Below are positions 25,302 through 33,238 of a stretch of DNA of 64,000 nucleotides, piece by piece. Origin of the DNA: Sabulibacter ruber (GTDB lineage Bacteria; Bacteroidota; Bacteroidia; Cytophagales; Hymenobacteraceae); assembly GCF_017355955.1 (NCBI RefSeq), contig NZ_JAFFID010000004.1, positions 183,380-247,379 on the forward strand, given 5' to 3'. The notes below the pieces were generated by a model. The model made no database searches, was not told where the DNA came from, and was given only the letters and a program-made list of their open reading frames with translations. Numbering within the stretch: the first letter of the stretch is position 1; each line of letters begins with the position of its first letter. The translations under genes were made by a program, and so were the position numbers.

Positions 25302-25957
25302 GCAGTTTGTTTGATGATGCGCGCCGGTACGCCTACGGCGGTGCAGTAATCGGGTAAGTCTTTGTTCACCACGGCGCCGGCGCCAATGATGGTGAAAGCG
25401 CCCACCTTGCAGTTCTGCAGAATGGTGCTGTTGGTGCCTCCGTATACACCCGTGCCAATGCGTACGCAGCCGCTTACCGCTACCTGGGGCATCAGGGAGC
25501 AGAAATCGCCTATGATGGCGTCATGCCCCACGGTGCAGGCCAGGTTCAGCAGCACGTGCCGGCCCAAAGTGACGTTGGTGGTAAGCACGCAGTTCTGGCA
25601 GATGATGGTACCCTCGCCAAATTTGTTGCCTTGCTCCGGCTTGCAGATCACCGAGGGATGTACCAGCACCGGAAAACACAGCAAAGGGTTCAGCAAGCGG
25701 TCAGCTACATCGGTTTTGGCCTGGCAGTTCCCGATGGCAATGGCCACGTACAGCTGATGGTCAATGTTGTTCAGCTCATCTACCTGGCCCAGGTAAGGAT
25801 AACCGCAGATCTGCGGGTGGGCGGGAGCGGCATCGTCGTAAAAACCTACTATGTCCCACTTGGGGGTTGCGGCGTTGATTTGGTGGAGAAGCATCAGTAC
25901 TTCCCGGCCCAGGCCGCCAGCGCCAACAATGGCTATTTTCTTTTTTTCGGTGTTCAT
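25298..25957 (-). CDS. Sugar O/N-acetyltransferase, PglD/NeuD family
   Basis: 219 residues from the ATG at 25957. The frame continues upstream to 26101, but that part overlaps the previous gene and is not coding. A Rossmann-like N-terminal part (IAIVGAGGLGREVL) binds the UDP-sugar, and left-handed beta-helix hexapeptide repeats (about residues 100-210; GEGTIICQNCVLTTNVTLG, GAFTIIGAGAVV) bind acetyl-CoA; the catalytic histidine is in CTVGHDAIIGD. It probably N-acetylates the 4-amino sugar made by the downstream aminotransferase. It overlaps both neighbours by 4 nt, so the three should be translated in a coupled manner. Confidence 0.9.
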   Translation of the reverse strand: MNTEKKKIAIVGAGGLGREVLMLLHQINAATPKWDIVGFYDDAAPAHPQICGYPYLGQVDELNNIDHQLYVAIAIGNCQAKTDVADRLLNPLLCFPVLVHPSVICKPEQGNKFGEGTIICQNCVLTTNVTLGRHVLLNLACTVGHDAIIGDFCSLMPQVAVSGCVRIGTGVYGGTNSTILQNCKVGAFTIIGAGAVVNKDLPDYCTAVGVPARIIKQTA

Positions 25958-26574
25958 AAGGAGGAAGTGTTGGAAGAACCAGTGAAACGCTCCATGGTAG
26001 CGGTGCCCGGGGCCGAGATACCTTCTGGCTTGAACAGGTGCTTCATGGTGCGGCCTAAAATCAGCAAATCTACCCGCAGAGACAGGTGCTCTACGTACCA
26101 AACGTCATACGCAAACTTTTCCTCCCAACGCAGGAGATTCCGTCCGTTCACCTGGGCCCATCCCGTAATGCCGGGCCGTACCTGGTGCCGCCGCGCCTGC
26201 TCAGGGGTATACAGCGGCAAATAGTCCATCAGCAAGGGCCTGGGGCCAATCAGGCTCATGTCGCCTTTCAGCACATTGATCAGTTGCGGCAGCTCGTCCA
26301 GAGACGTTTTCCGGATAAACTTTCCCAAAGGCGTGAGCCGCTGGGCATCAGGAAGCAACTGGCCGTGTACATCGCGCGCCTGGGTCATGGTCACGAATTT
26401 ATAGAACCCGAACGGTTTCCCGTGCAGGCCTGGCCGCTGCTGCCGGAACAAAACCTTCCCGCCAAAGCCAAACCACAGCACCACCGCCACCAATACCATT
26501 ACCGGCCATAACAGCAGCAAAGCGCTGCCAGCCAACAGCAAATCCAGGAAGCGTTTTCCGAAGGCTCGATACAT
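25954..26574 (-). CDS. Bacterial sugar transferase (PglC-like polyprenyl-P sugar-1-P transferase)
   Basis: Initiating phosphoglycosyl transferase, 206 residues: one N-terminal membrane segment (LLLAGSALLLLWPVMVL), then the catalytic core with KFVTM, TSLDELPQLINVLKGDMSLIGPRP and RPGITGWAQVNGRN. It transfers a sugar-1-phosphate to undecaprenyl phosphate at the inner membrane, starting a surface glycan or glycoprotein oligosaccharide. The length fits the small monotopic PglC type rather than WbaP. It is first of the three-gene overlapping unit. A Bacteroidota glycosylation pathway is plausible but the acceptor is unknown. Confidence 0.92.
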   Translation of the reverse strand: MYRAFGKRFLDLLLAGSALLLLWPVMVLVAVVLWFGFGGKVLFRQQRPGLHGKPFGFYKFVTMTQARDVHGQLLPDAQRLTPLGKFIRKTSLDELPQLINVLKGDMSLIGPRPLLMDYLPLYTPEQARRHQVRPGITGWAQVNGRNLLRWEEKFAYDVWYVEHLSLRVDLLILGRTMKHLFKPEGISAPGTATMERFTGSSNTSSL

Positions 26575-26616
26575 GTAATACCTAAGATAATACTTCTAAG
26601 CGGGGGAGCAGGGCTG

Positions 26617-26659
26617 TTTCTGGTTTTTAGTCTACTTTCCCTAAAACAGCTCCAAAACG
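26617..26659. repeat. P40 palindrome, diverged copy
   Basis: Half-sites GGTTTTTAGTCTACTTTC and AAAACAGCTCCAAAACG, in the divergent spacer upstream of ispE. Confidence 0.5.
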
Positions 26660-26686
26660 AAAGTACGATTCTCTCTCCAGATTCTG

Positions 26687-26694
26687 TTAATTTG
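26687..26694 (+). promoter_or_regulatory. Possible ispE -7 box TTAATTTG
   Basis: One mismatch to TAnnTTTG, 5 nt before the ATG, which would give a leaderless or near-leaderless message. Confidence 0.45.
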
Positions 26695-26699
26695 CGCCC

Positions 26700-27512
26700 A
26701 TGATTCAATTCCCGAACGCGAAGATTAACCTTGGGTTGCAGTTGGTAGAGAAACGGCCCGATGGGTTCCATAACCTGGTGTCCTGCTTTTACCCCGTGAA
26801 CTGGACCGATGCGCTGGAGATTCTGCCCAACCAAGAGGAGGCCTCATTCACGCTCTCGGGGTTAGCAGTGCCCGACGAACCCACGTCTAACCTCTGCTGG
26901 AAAGCCTATGAGTTGCTGCGGAAGGATTTTGAATTGCCCGCCATCCAGATGCACCTGCACAAGGTCATTCCCATGGGTGCTGGCTTGGGCGGCGGCTCTG
27001 CCGATGCCGCGTTCACCCTCAAGATTCTGAATACGGTTTTTGACCTGAAACTTTCTGCGGATGATCTGGAGAACTACGCCCGCCAACTGGGCTCAGATTG
27101 CGCGTTCTTCGTGCGAAACAAACCAGTGCTGGCCGTAGAGAAAGGCGATGTCTTTGAACCGCTGGCGCTGGATTTAACCGGCTGGCATATTGTGCTGGTA
27201 TACCCCAATCTGGCCATCAGCACCGCCGTGGCTTATGCCGGAGTTTCGCCGCGTTTTCCCGAAAAGAGCCTCAAAACGCTTTTGGCCCAGGACATCTCTA
27301 GCTGGAAAAACGAAGTGGTGAATGACTTTGAAGAAAGTTTATTCCCCAAGTACCCGGTACTGGCCCAATTGAAGCAGCAGTTGTATGATCTGGGCGCGGT
27401 GTATGCATCTATGTCGGGCTCCGGGTCTACCATGTATGGCTTGTTCAAAACTGCGCCCGCAGCTCCGTTACTTTTCCCACAGGAATACTCAGTTTGGCAG
27501 GGCGTTCTTTAG
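26700..27512 (+). CDS. ispE: 4-diphosphocytidyl-2-C-methyl-D-erythritol kinase
   Basis: GHMP kinase of the MEP isoprenoid pathway, 270 residues. The N-terminal NAKINLGLQL carries the conserved lysine, the ATP loop PMGAGLGGGSADAA is at 91-104, and the catalytic aspartate is in LGSDCAFF. The C-terminal motif SMSGSGSTMYGLF is present. Its last 24 nt overlap, tail to tail, the end of the minus-strand EamA transporter gene. A near-consensus -7 box ends 5 nt before the ATG. Identification is secure. Confidence 0.97.
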   Translation: MIQFPNAKINLGLQLVEKRPDGFHNLVSCFYPVNWTDALEILPNQEEASFTLSGLAVPDEPTSNLCWKAYELLRKDFELPAIQMHLHKVIPMGAGLGGGSADAAFTLKILNTVFDLKLSADDLENYARQLGSDCAFFVRNKPVLAVEKGDVFEPLALDLTGWHIVLVYPNLAISTAVAYAGVSPRFPEKSLKTLLAQDISSWKNEVVNDFEESLFPKYPVLAQLKQQLYDLGAVYASMSGSGSTMYGLFKTAPAAPLLFPQEYSVWQGVL

Positions 27513-28412
27513 GCGCTGCTGCCTACGATTAATAACTGCCTCCAGAATAGGGTGCAGGAACACGCTGAACAGGATAATTGCCGCCCCGTAGTAAAAACCC
27601 GCCGACATCATTTCGCCTTCTTTGAAGATAAACCACGCCAGCAAGATGCCGTACACCGGCTCCAGGTTTACGGTAAGGTTCATGGTGTAGGCGCTGAATT
27701 TCTGCATCAGGCGCACGGCTGCGGTATAAGCGTACACGGTGCAAACCAGGCCCAGCACGGCAATACAGAACACGTCTACCCAGCTAAGGCCAAATTGCAG
27801 CTCGCCGGTTTCGGTCATCCATTGGCGGTAAAAGGGCAGAAACAACCCCGTGGCCAGCCAGGCACCAGCCATTTCGTAGCACGTGATGGTAGTAGCCGCG
27901 TGCTGTTTGGTGAGTTTGCTGTTGATAATGGTGAAGCAGGACGCCAGAAACGCCGAGCCTACCGCCATGGCAATCCCCAAGGCATGGTCAAACTCAAACC
28001 GGAAGATGATGTACAAGCCCACCATAATGAGCAAGGCCAGGGCCACCTCGTGTGGTTTTATTTTCTTGTTGGTGAAAATAGGTTCCAAAATTGAGGTCCA
28101 GAGGCTAGCCGTGGCCATGCCCGCCAAGCAAATGGATACTGACGCAACCCTCGCCGAGGCAAAAAACAGAATCCAGTGCGCCGCAATCAGGAAGCCCACA
28201 CTGATAATTTTGAGAATAGGACCCCGACCAATCCTGAAAGACTGCTTCCGTAGTTTGATCACTACCGCCAGCGCCACCGCCGCCAAAAACGTCCGGAAAA
28301 AGACTAACTCTACCGCCGGTACTGAGATGAACTTCCCTAAAATGGCCGTAAAGCCCCACAGCACAATAATGAAGTGTAGTTCCAGGTAATCTTTTAAGCG
28401 AGGGGTTTGCAC
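27489..28412 (-). CDS. EamA/DMT-superfamily transporter
   Basis: Inner-membrane protein of 307 residues with two EamA repeats, about ten hydrophobic helices in total; the first starts near residue 13 (HFIIVLWGFTAILGKF) and the second repeat near 150. Members move metabolites or amino acids and drugs outward; no specific substrate can be assigned. Its stop lies inside the end of ispE (24-nt convergent overlap). A GAATTAG heptamer repeat begins 7 nt upstream of its ATG, so its leader and possibly its promoter lie within or beyond that repeat. Confidence 0.9.
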   Translation of the reverse strand: MQTPRLKDYLELHFIIVLWGFTAILGKFISVPAVELVFFRTFLAAVALAVVIKLRKQSFRIGRGPILKIISVGFLIAAHWILFFASARVASVSICLAGMATASLWTSILEPIFTNKKIKPHEVALALLIMVGLYIIFRFEFDHALGIAMAVGSAFLASCFTIINSKLTKQHAATTITCYEMAGAWLATGLFLPFYRQWMTETGELQFGLSWVDVFCIAVLGLVCTVYAYTAAVRLMQKFSAYTMNLTVNLEPVYGILLAWFIFKEGEMMSAGFYYGAAIILFSVFLHPILEAVINRRQQRLKNALPN

Positions 28413-28418
28413 TGGGAA

Positions 28419-28453
28419 GAATTATGAATTGAGAATTAGGAATTAAGAATTGG
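28419..28453. repeat. Period-7 repeat, GAATTAG family
   Basis: Five heptamers (GAATTAT, GAATTGA, GAATTAG, GAATTAA, GAATTGG) start 7 nt upstream of the EamA ATG. Confidence 0.8.
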
Positions 28454-28468
28454 GCGGTGGAGTAGGGC

Positions 28469-28511
28469 CTTCTGTTTTGAAGCTGGTTTCTGCAGAATGG
28501 CCCTAAAACAA
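28469..28511. repeat. P40 palindrome
   Basis: Half-sites CTGTTTTGAAGCTGGTTTC and GAATGGCCCTAAAACAAG, between the heptamer repeat and mosaic island 2. Confidence 0.65.
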
Positions 28512-28521
28512 GAACTACTGC

Positions 28522-28773
28522 TCTGGCGCTACTACCGCTGGCGCGAGTTTCCAAACTCGTGCCTATGGATGTTAGGTGGTCTCCAGACTACCCTCGCTGC
28601 GTTAGCAGCGAAACCGGGATTGTTGATCTTTGATGTTCTCGATAGCACGGGAATTCAAATCTGCCCATGGCTCCCGGCGAGTCTGGAGACTCGCTTCATC
28701 CCGCGTCACGAGACCAGAGTCTCGCGCAGTGAATTAGGTTTTACTTTTATGGCGCGGAAGTTACTTCCGTGAC
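28522..28773. repeat. Mosaic palindrome island 2
   Basis: Same module set as at 14484: GCGAGTTTCCAAACTCG, GGTCTCCAGACTACC plus the CGCTGC/GCAGCG pair, GCGAGTCTGGAGACTCGC, and GCGCGGAAGTTACTTCCG. The last two are in swapped order compared with island 1. No gene lies in the EamA/LptF-G gap. Confidence 0.85.
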
Positions 28774-28859
28774 TTATGAAAAATCAATTGGCAAGTGCAC
28801 ACGGTAAGCGCTTACTCAAAAGACCTCGCAGTGTCCGGAGGTCCTGCGAGCGTCTGTGC

Positions 28860-28893
28860 CATCAACAATCAACAATCAACAATCAACAATTAT
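28860..28893. repeat. Period-7 repeat, CAACAAT family
   Basis: Four near-perfect AATCAAC heptamers. The stop codon of the LptF/G gene (28890-28892) is inside the repeat. Confidence 0.85.
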
Positions 28894-29972
28894 CTAGGCA
28901 CAGTCCGGTACAGCACAATGCCGATGCCGGTGAAAACCACCAGCGGAATCCAGGCGGCGACTTGCGGCGGAATACCACCCACCGAGGCCATGCTTCGGCT
29001 CATCATCACGAAGATGATGAACACAAACGCCAGCACAAAGCCTAAGGCTATCTGCAGACCCACGCCTCCGCGCACCTTCCTTGAACTCAGGATCACGCCA
29101 ATGACCGTTAATACAGTGATGGCAAACGGGTAACTCATGCGCTCGTACTTCTCGGTCATGTACATCTCCACATCGGTAGCGCCCCGCAGGATCTTCTCAT
29201 CAATGAGCTTGTTCAGTTCGGCGGTGGTGAGCGTTTCCTTTAGCCGGTACGTACTGGCGAAGTCTTTGGGCAGCAGGTTCAACGTGGTATCAATGGCGCC
29301 GCCCTGAGTAACGGTTTCCTGGTCGCCGTTGAAAACGCGCAGGGTATACGCATCCATGTGCCACTTCTGCTTGGTGCTGTCCCACCGGATAGACTCAGAG
29401 GAAAGTTTCCGGATAAGTTCCTGCTTTCTGATGGTCTCCAGGGTGAATTTATAGCCCACGTTGGCGTGGTTGTTATAGCTCTCTAGGTACGCGTAAGTAT
29501 CTGGCCCGATGCGGAAATGCACGTTGCGTCCCTCAAAAGTGTAAGGGTTCTTCACGTACTTGATCTCAAACGCCACGCGGGTTTTGTTCGCGTTAGGAAT
29601 CACGTAGGAAGAGAAAAAGAAGATAAATATCCCGATGATCACCGACCCGATGATGTACGGCACCAGCATGCGCTTAAAGGAAACCCCGCTGCTCAGAATG
29701 GCCACGATCTCGGTATGCGAGGCCAGTTTAGCCGTCACAAACACCGTGGCAATAAACACCGTGATGGGGCTGAGCATGTTGATGTAGTGGGGAATCATAT
29801 TGACGTAGTAGTCCAGCAAAATAACCTTCACCGAGAGGTTGTGCTGGATAAAGTCATCGTTCTTCTCCACGAAGTCAATCACGCAAATCACCGCAATAAG
29901 GATGATCACCACGAACACGAACGTGGTCAGGAACTTCTTAAGGATGTAATTGTCTAATAGCTTCAGTTTCAC
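28890..29972 (-). CDS. LptF/LptG-family permease
   Basis: Inner-membrane subunit of the LptBFGC lipopolysaccharide export machine, 360 residues: three N-terminal and three C-terminal membrane helices flank a periplasmic beta-jellyroll domain (about 130-265). The N-terminal LLDNYILKKFLTTF is typical, with the jellyroll carrying an insertion-free fold. Bacteroidota usually encode separate LptF and LptG copies; I cannot tell which this is. Gene order with tgt directly upstream is common in the phylum. The 107-nt tgt-permease gap is filled by a heptamer inverted repeat, and its stop codon lies in another heptamer repeat. Confidence 0.9.
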   Translation of the reverse strand: MKLKLLDNYILKKFLTTFVFVVIILIAVICVIDFVEKNDDFIQHNLSVKVILLDYYVNMIPHYINMLSPITVFIATVFVTAKLASHTEIVAILSSGVSFKRMLVPYIIGSVIIGIFIFFFSSYVIPNANKTRVAFEIKYVKNPYTFEGRNVHFRIGPDTYAYLESYNNHANVGYKFTLETIRKQELIRKLSSESIRWDSTKQKWHMDAYTLRVFNGDQETVTQGGAIDTTLNLLPKDFASTYRLKETLTTAELNKLIDEKILRGATDVEMYMTEKYERMSYPFAITVLTVIGVILSSRKVRGGVGLQIALGFVLAFVFIIFVMMSRSMASVGGIPPQVAAWIPLVVFTGIGIVLYRTVPR

Positions 29973-29979
29973 ACTTATT

Positions 29980-30082
29980 CAATTATGAATTAAGAATTAG
30001 GAATTAGGAATAGCGCTCGTTCATGATCTTTAGGTGGTGCACCATTTCTAATTCTTAATTCCTAATTGTTAATTCCTAATTA
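29980..30082. repeat. Period-7 inverted repeat between tgt and LptF/G
   Basis: Left arm 29980-30013 has heptamers AATTATG/AATTAAG/AATTAGG; right arm 30043-30082 carries the complement (TTCTTAA/TTCCTAA/TTGTTAA). Together they can fold an imperfect hairpin between two co-directional genes. The tgt stop codon touches the right arm. Confidence 0.8.
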
Positions 30083-31210
30083 TAAACGTGTCATTAATTT
30101 CTTCACCATCTGGTCTTTCCAAGCGCGGAAAGTTCCGGCTAAAATCTGCTCACGTGCCTGGCCCACCAACCATAGGTAAAACGTGAGGTTGTGCACGCTG
30201 GCAATCTGAGCCCCCAGCATCTCAGTGGCATGCATGAGGTGGCGCAAATAAGCCTTACTGTAGAACGTACTCACGTAGCCACCCAGTTCCGCATCAATGG
30301 GAGAGAAGTCCTCTTTCCAGCGCTCGTTCCGGATGTTGATGATTCCCTGCGTGGTGAACAACATGCCGTTTCTAGCGTTGCGGGTAGGCAGCACGCAGTC
30401 AAACATGTCTACACCCAAGGCAATGTTCTCCAGAATGTTGGCTGGCGTACCCACGCCCATGAGGTAACGCGGTTTGTCAGCGGGCAGTATGTCGCAGACC
30501 AGATCCGTCATCTCGTACATCATCTCGGCCGGCTCGCCCACCGACAAGCCCCCGATGGCGTTGCCCGGGCGGTTCTTGGACGCGATGGTCTCCGCACTCT
30601 GGATGCGCAAGTCTTTGTAGGTGCTGCCCTGCACAATAGGAAAGAGCGTCTGCTCATACCCGTACTTTGGATCTGTAGCGTCAAAGCGGTCAATGCAGCG
30701 CTGCAGCCAGCGGTGCGTGCGCTCCATGGAGTTCTTGGCGTAGTGGTAGTCGCAAGGGTAGGGCGTACACTCGTCAAAGGCCATGATGATATCGGCGCCA
30801 ATGGTTCGCTGCGTGTCCATCACGTTCTCTGGGGTAAACAGGTGCCTTGAACCGTCAATGTGCGAGCGGAATTTCACGCCTTCCTCCACAATCTTGCGGG
30901 TGCCCGATAGGGAGAACACCTGGTATCCGCCGCTGTCAGTGAGGATGGGCCGGTCCCAGCCATTGAATTTATGTAGGCCGCCTGCCTGCTCCAGTACGTT
31001 CAAACCCGGCCGAAGGTACAGGTGGTACGTATTGCCCAGAATGATCTGCGCTTTCACGTCTTCTTTGAGCTCGCGCTGATGCACGGCCTTTACGGTACCG
31101 GCGGTGCCCACCGGCATGAAAATGGGGGTTTGTATGGTGCCGTGGGCGGTGGTCAGCACACCGGCACGGGCTTTGGAAGCGGGATCTTTCGCTACTAAAT
31201 CAAAGGTCAT
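30080..31210 (-). CDS. tgt: Queuine tRNA-ribosyltransferase (zinc ligands missing)
   Basis: Exchanges guanine 34 for preQ1 in tRNAs with GUN anticodons. The TIM-barrel landmarks are present: DSGGYQVFSL with the general base aspartate, MAFDECTPYP, GGLSVGEP and FDCVLPTRNARNG with the nucleophilic aspartate. The structural zinc motif expected near residue 310 (CxCxxC in E. coli and Zymomonas) is replaced by ELGGYVST, so all three cysteine ligands are gone although the fold continues normally (YSKAYLRHL). I believe this is a Bacteroidota-wide variant. It is co-directional with the LptF/G permease downstream and has a divergent promoter facing the GT2 gene. Confidence 0.95.
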   Translation of the reverse strand: MTFDLVAKDPASKARAGVLTTAHGTIQTPIFMPVGTAGTVKAVHQRELKEDVKAQIILGNTYHLYLRPGLNVLEQAGGLHKFNGWDRPILTDSGGYQVFSLSGTRKIVEEGVKFRSHIDGSRHLFTPENVMDTQRTIGADIIMAFDECTPYPCDYHYAKNSMERTHRWLQRCIDRFDATDPKYGYEQTLFPIVQGSTYKDLRIQSAETIASKNRPGNAIGGLSVGEPAEMMYEMTDLVCDILPADKPRYLMGVGTPANILENIALGVDMFDCVLPTRNARNGMLFTTQGIINIRNERWKEDFSPIDAELGGYVSTFYSKAYLRHLMHATEMLGAQIASVHNLTFYLWLVGQAREQILAGTFRAWKDQMVKKLMTRL

Positions 31211-31292
31211 GGACTACGGGTAAAGTGCCGGAGAAACCTTGCAGCATGTTACAATTGGTCAGCTATTTGCCAGCCTGGGTTTCTCCAATTGA

Positions 31293-31300
31293 CAAAGATA
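31293..31300 (-). promoter_or_regulatory. tgt promoter, -7 box TATCTTTG
   Basis: TAnnTTTG match on the minus strand about 82 nt upstream of the tgt ATG. It is back-to-back with the GT2 promoter at 31355. Confidence 0.6.
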
Positions 31301-31354
31301 CAAACAACCTTTTGTTCCACCGCCCGGCAATGGGTAGCGCAAGGATATTTGTGC

Positions 31355-31362
31355 TATTTTTG
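31355..31362 (+). promoter_or_regulatory. GT2 gene promoter, -7 box TATTTTTG
   Basis: TAnnTTTG match 20 nt before the TTG start of the glycosyltransferase gene. Confidence 0.65.
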
Positions 31363-31382
31363 GACCCAGTTTTCTTTTCGCC

Positions 31383-32513
31383 TTGGACCATCTGTTTCTT
31401 CTCCACGTTTCTTTGCTCGGTTTACTGGCCGCCTGTGTGCTGGTGCAGTTGTTTTATGAGTTCTACTATTTTCTGCCGCTCGCTTACCATAAAGACCCGG
31501 TGCCAGAGAACCCGGCCGCGCTGCCGCCCCTTTCTATCCTGGTCTGTGCCCACAATGAGGTAGAGAACCTGAAAGAATTGTTGCCCTTGCTGATACAGCA
31601 GGAGTATCCGCAGGCGTTAGAGATTATAGTGATAGATGATCGCTCCTGGGATGGCAGCCATGTGCTGGTGAAAGAGTATGAGATGGAGCATGCCCACGTA
31701 AGGCTGGTGCAGGTAAAGGAAACCCCGGCCCTGATGAGCCCCAAAAAATATGCGCTCTTCCTGGGCATAAAAGCTGCTCAGTATGAGCACCTACTGCTCA
31801 CCGATGCCGACTGCCGGCCCACCTCAGATTCCTGGGCGCAGGGTATGGCAAGCGGATTTCTGAAAGGAAATGACATCGTTTTAGGCTTTTCACCGTATAT
31901 GCAGATATATGGATTATTAAATCATTTAATTCGATTTGAAACCTTCTTAACAGCTATACAGTATTTGTCGTTTGCTAAGCGAGGGCAAGCGTATATGGGA
32001 GTGGGGAGAAATCTTGCTTATACAAAATCCGCTTTTTTCCGGAACAAGGGTTTTTCCTCCCATATCAGGTCCTTGGGAGGCGATGACGATTTATTTGTGC
32101 AGGAAGCTGCCAAACACTCTGCCGTCCAGATTGTCATTGACCACAGCGCCCAGACAAGCAGCGCCCCGGAACACCGATGGCGCGACTGGTGGCGCCAGAA
32201 ACGGAGACATTTGGCGGCAGGGCGGCAGTATCAGAAGAAGGACCAGTTCAGACTCGGACTTTTTGTCCTGTCAAACGTGTTATTTTATGTAATATCACCC
32301 GTTCTTTTAAGCTTGCAGTACCAATTATTGTGGGTTGGCCTCATTATTGGGGTGAGATATGCCGCCCTCTACGGATCCTATTTGCCGGTGGCCCGCCGCC
32401 TGCAAGATCCGCTCAAATGGTGGCTCCTGCCAATCTTGGAAGTAGGATATTACCTCAATTATATAGGGATCGGGATCTCTGTTTTAACGACTAAAAAGGT
32501 AAGATGGAAGTAA
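31383..32513 (+). CDS. Family 2 glycosyltransferase, membrane-bound
   Basis: 376 residues, TTG start supported by a promoter box 20 nt upstream. One N-terminal membrane helix (LLHVSLLGLLAACVLV) precedes a GT2 catalytic domain: LSILVCAHNEVENL, IVIDDRSWDGS, the metal-binding DAD in LLTDADCRP, the acceptor-side GDDDLF and a WRQKRRH motif resembling QxxRW. Two or three C-terminal membrane helices follow. It should polymerise or transfer a sugar at the inner membrane. It overlaps the sigma-factor gene by 10 nt. The middle of the gene (about 31880-32050) is noticeably more AT-rich than its surroundings. Confidence 0.88.
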   Translation: MDHLFLLHVSLLGLLAACVLVQLFYEFYYFLPLAYHKDPVPENPAALPPLSILVCAHNEVENLKELLPLLIQQEYPQALEIIVIDDRSWDGSHVLVKEYEMEHAHVRLVQVKETPALMSPKKYALFLGIKAAQYEHLLLTDADCRPTSDSWAQGMASGFLKGNDIVLGFSPYMQIYGLLNHLIRFETFLTAIQYLSFAKRGQAYMGVGRNLAYTKSAFFRNKGFSSHIRSLGGDDDLFVQEAAKHSAVQIVIDHSAQTSSAPEHRWRDWWRQKRRHLAAGRQYQKKDQFRLGLFVLSNVLFYVISPVLLSLQYQLLWVGLIIGVRYAALYGSYLPVARRLQDPLKWWLLPILEVGYYLNYIGIGISVLTTKKVRWK

Positions 32514-33112
32514 ACAAGCAATTTTCCGCGAAAGCGAAACATGATTTTAAACTGATCCAGTCTGCGGTGGAGGATGGCGACGAGAAAGCCTACGCCGAGC
32601 TGATGCAGATATACAAAAAGCCGGTTTACCACGTGGTTCTCAAGATGGTGCGCAACGCCGACGATGCTGAGGACCTCACCATTGAAGCCTTCGCGAAAGC
32701 TTTCCGTAACCTGCACAAGTTCAACCCGGAGTATGCGTTCAGTACGTGGCTGTTCAGAATTGCCACCAACAACTGTATTGACTTCATCCGGAAGAACAAG
32801 ATCAAGACCATGAGCATTGACTCGGCCATCAAGATCGACAACGGCGATGAGATTACCATTGATTTCAAAGACAACAACCTGAACCCGCAGGAGTCTGCCA
32901 TCAAGAACCAGAAGATAGAGATCATGCAGTACATTGTGAGCAAGCTGCCAGACAAGTACCAGCGCCTGGTAACGCTCCGCTACTTTGACGAGCTGTCTTA
33001 CGAGGAGATCGCTACCGAACTCAGCGCCCCGCTAGGAACTGTAAAGGCCCAACTGCACCGCGCCCGCGAGTTGCTCTATGACATGGTGAAAAACAAGAAA
33101 CACCTGATCTAG
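32504..33112 (+). CDS. ECF-type RNA polymerase sigma factor
   Basis: 202 residues with sigma region 2 (YHVVLKMVRNADDAEDLTIEAFAKAF, about 40-75, then FSTWLFRIATNNCID) and region 4 (LPDKYQRLVTLRYFDELSYEEIATEL, about 150-175, then TVKAQLHRAREL). The linker is longer than in most ECF factors and includes an acidic ITIDFKDNN stretch. No anti-sigma factor gene follows; the partner is instead the upstream glycosyltransferase, whose 3' end overlaps this gene by 10 nt. This GT2-sigma arrangement recurs in Cytophagales as far as I recall. The regulon is unknown. Confidence 0.92.
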   Translation: MEVNKQFSAKAKHDFKLIQSAVEDGDEKAYAELMQIYKKPVYHVVLKMVRNADDAEDLTIEAFAKAFRNLHKFNPEYAFSTWLFRIATNNCIDFIRKNKIKTMSIDSAIKIDNGDEITIDFKDNNLNPQESAIKNQKIEIMQYIVSKLPDKYQRLVTLRYFDELSYEEIATELSAPLGTVKAQLHRARELLYDMVKNKKHLI

Positions 33113-33119
33113 CTTTTGG

Positions 33120-33161
33120 TATCAAGTAGCAAGACACCAGCTGTTAGATATTAGATTTTAG
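33120..33161. repeat. Period-7 repeat, ATCAAGT and TTAGATA families
   Basis: ATCAAGT/AGCAAGA followed by GTTAGAT/ATTAGAT heptamers, beginning 8 nt after the sigma-factor stop. Confidence 0.6.
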
Positions 33162-33192
33162 CGTTTGCAGAAAGCAGCCCTAGTGGCTGCTT

Positions 33193-33236
33193 TCTGCGTT
33201 TTGGTCCTTTTTCTGTAAAAGCGGTTGAAAACACAA
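33193..33236. repeat. P40 palindrome
   Basis: Half-sites GCGTTTTGGTCCTTTTTC and GTAAAAGCGGTTGAAAACAC. It is preceded at 33169-33195 by a separate perfect hairpin, CAGAAAGCAGCC/GGCTGCTTTCTG. Confidence 0.6.
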
Positions 33237-33238
33237 CC

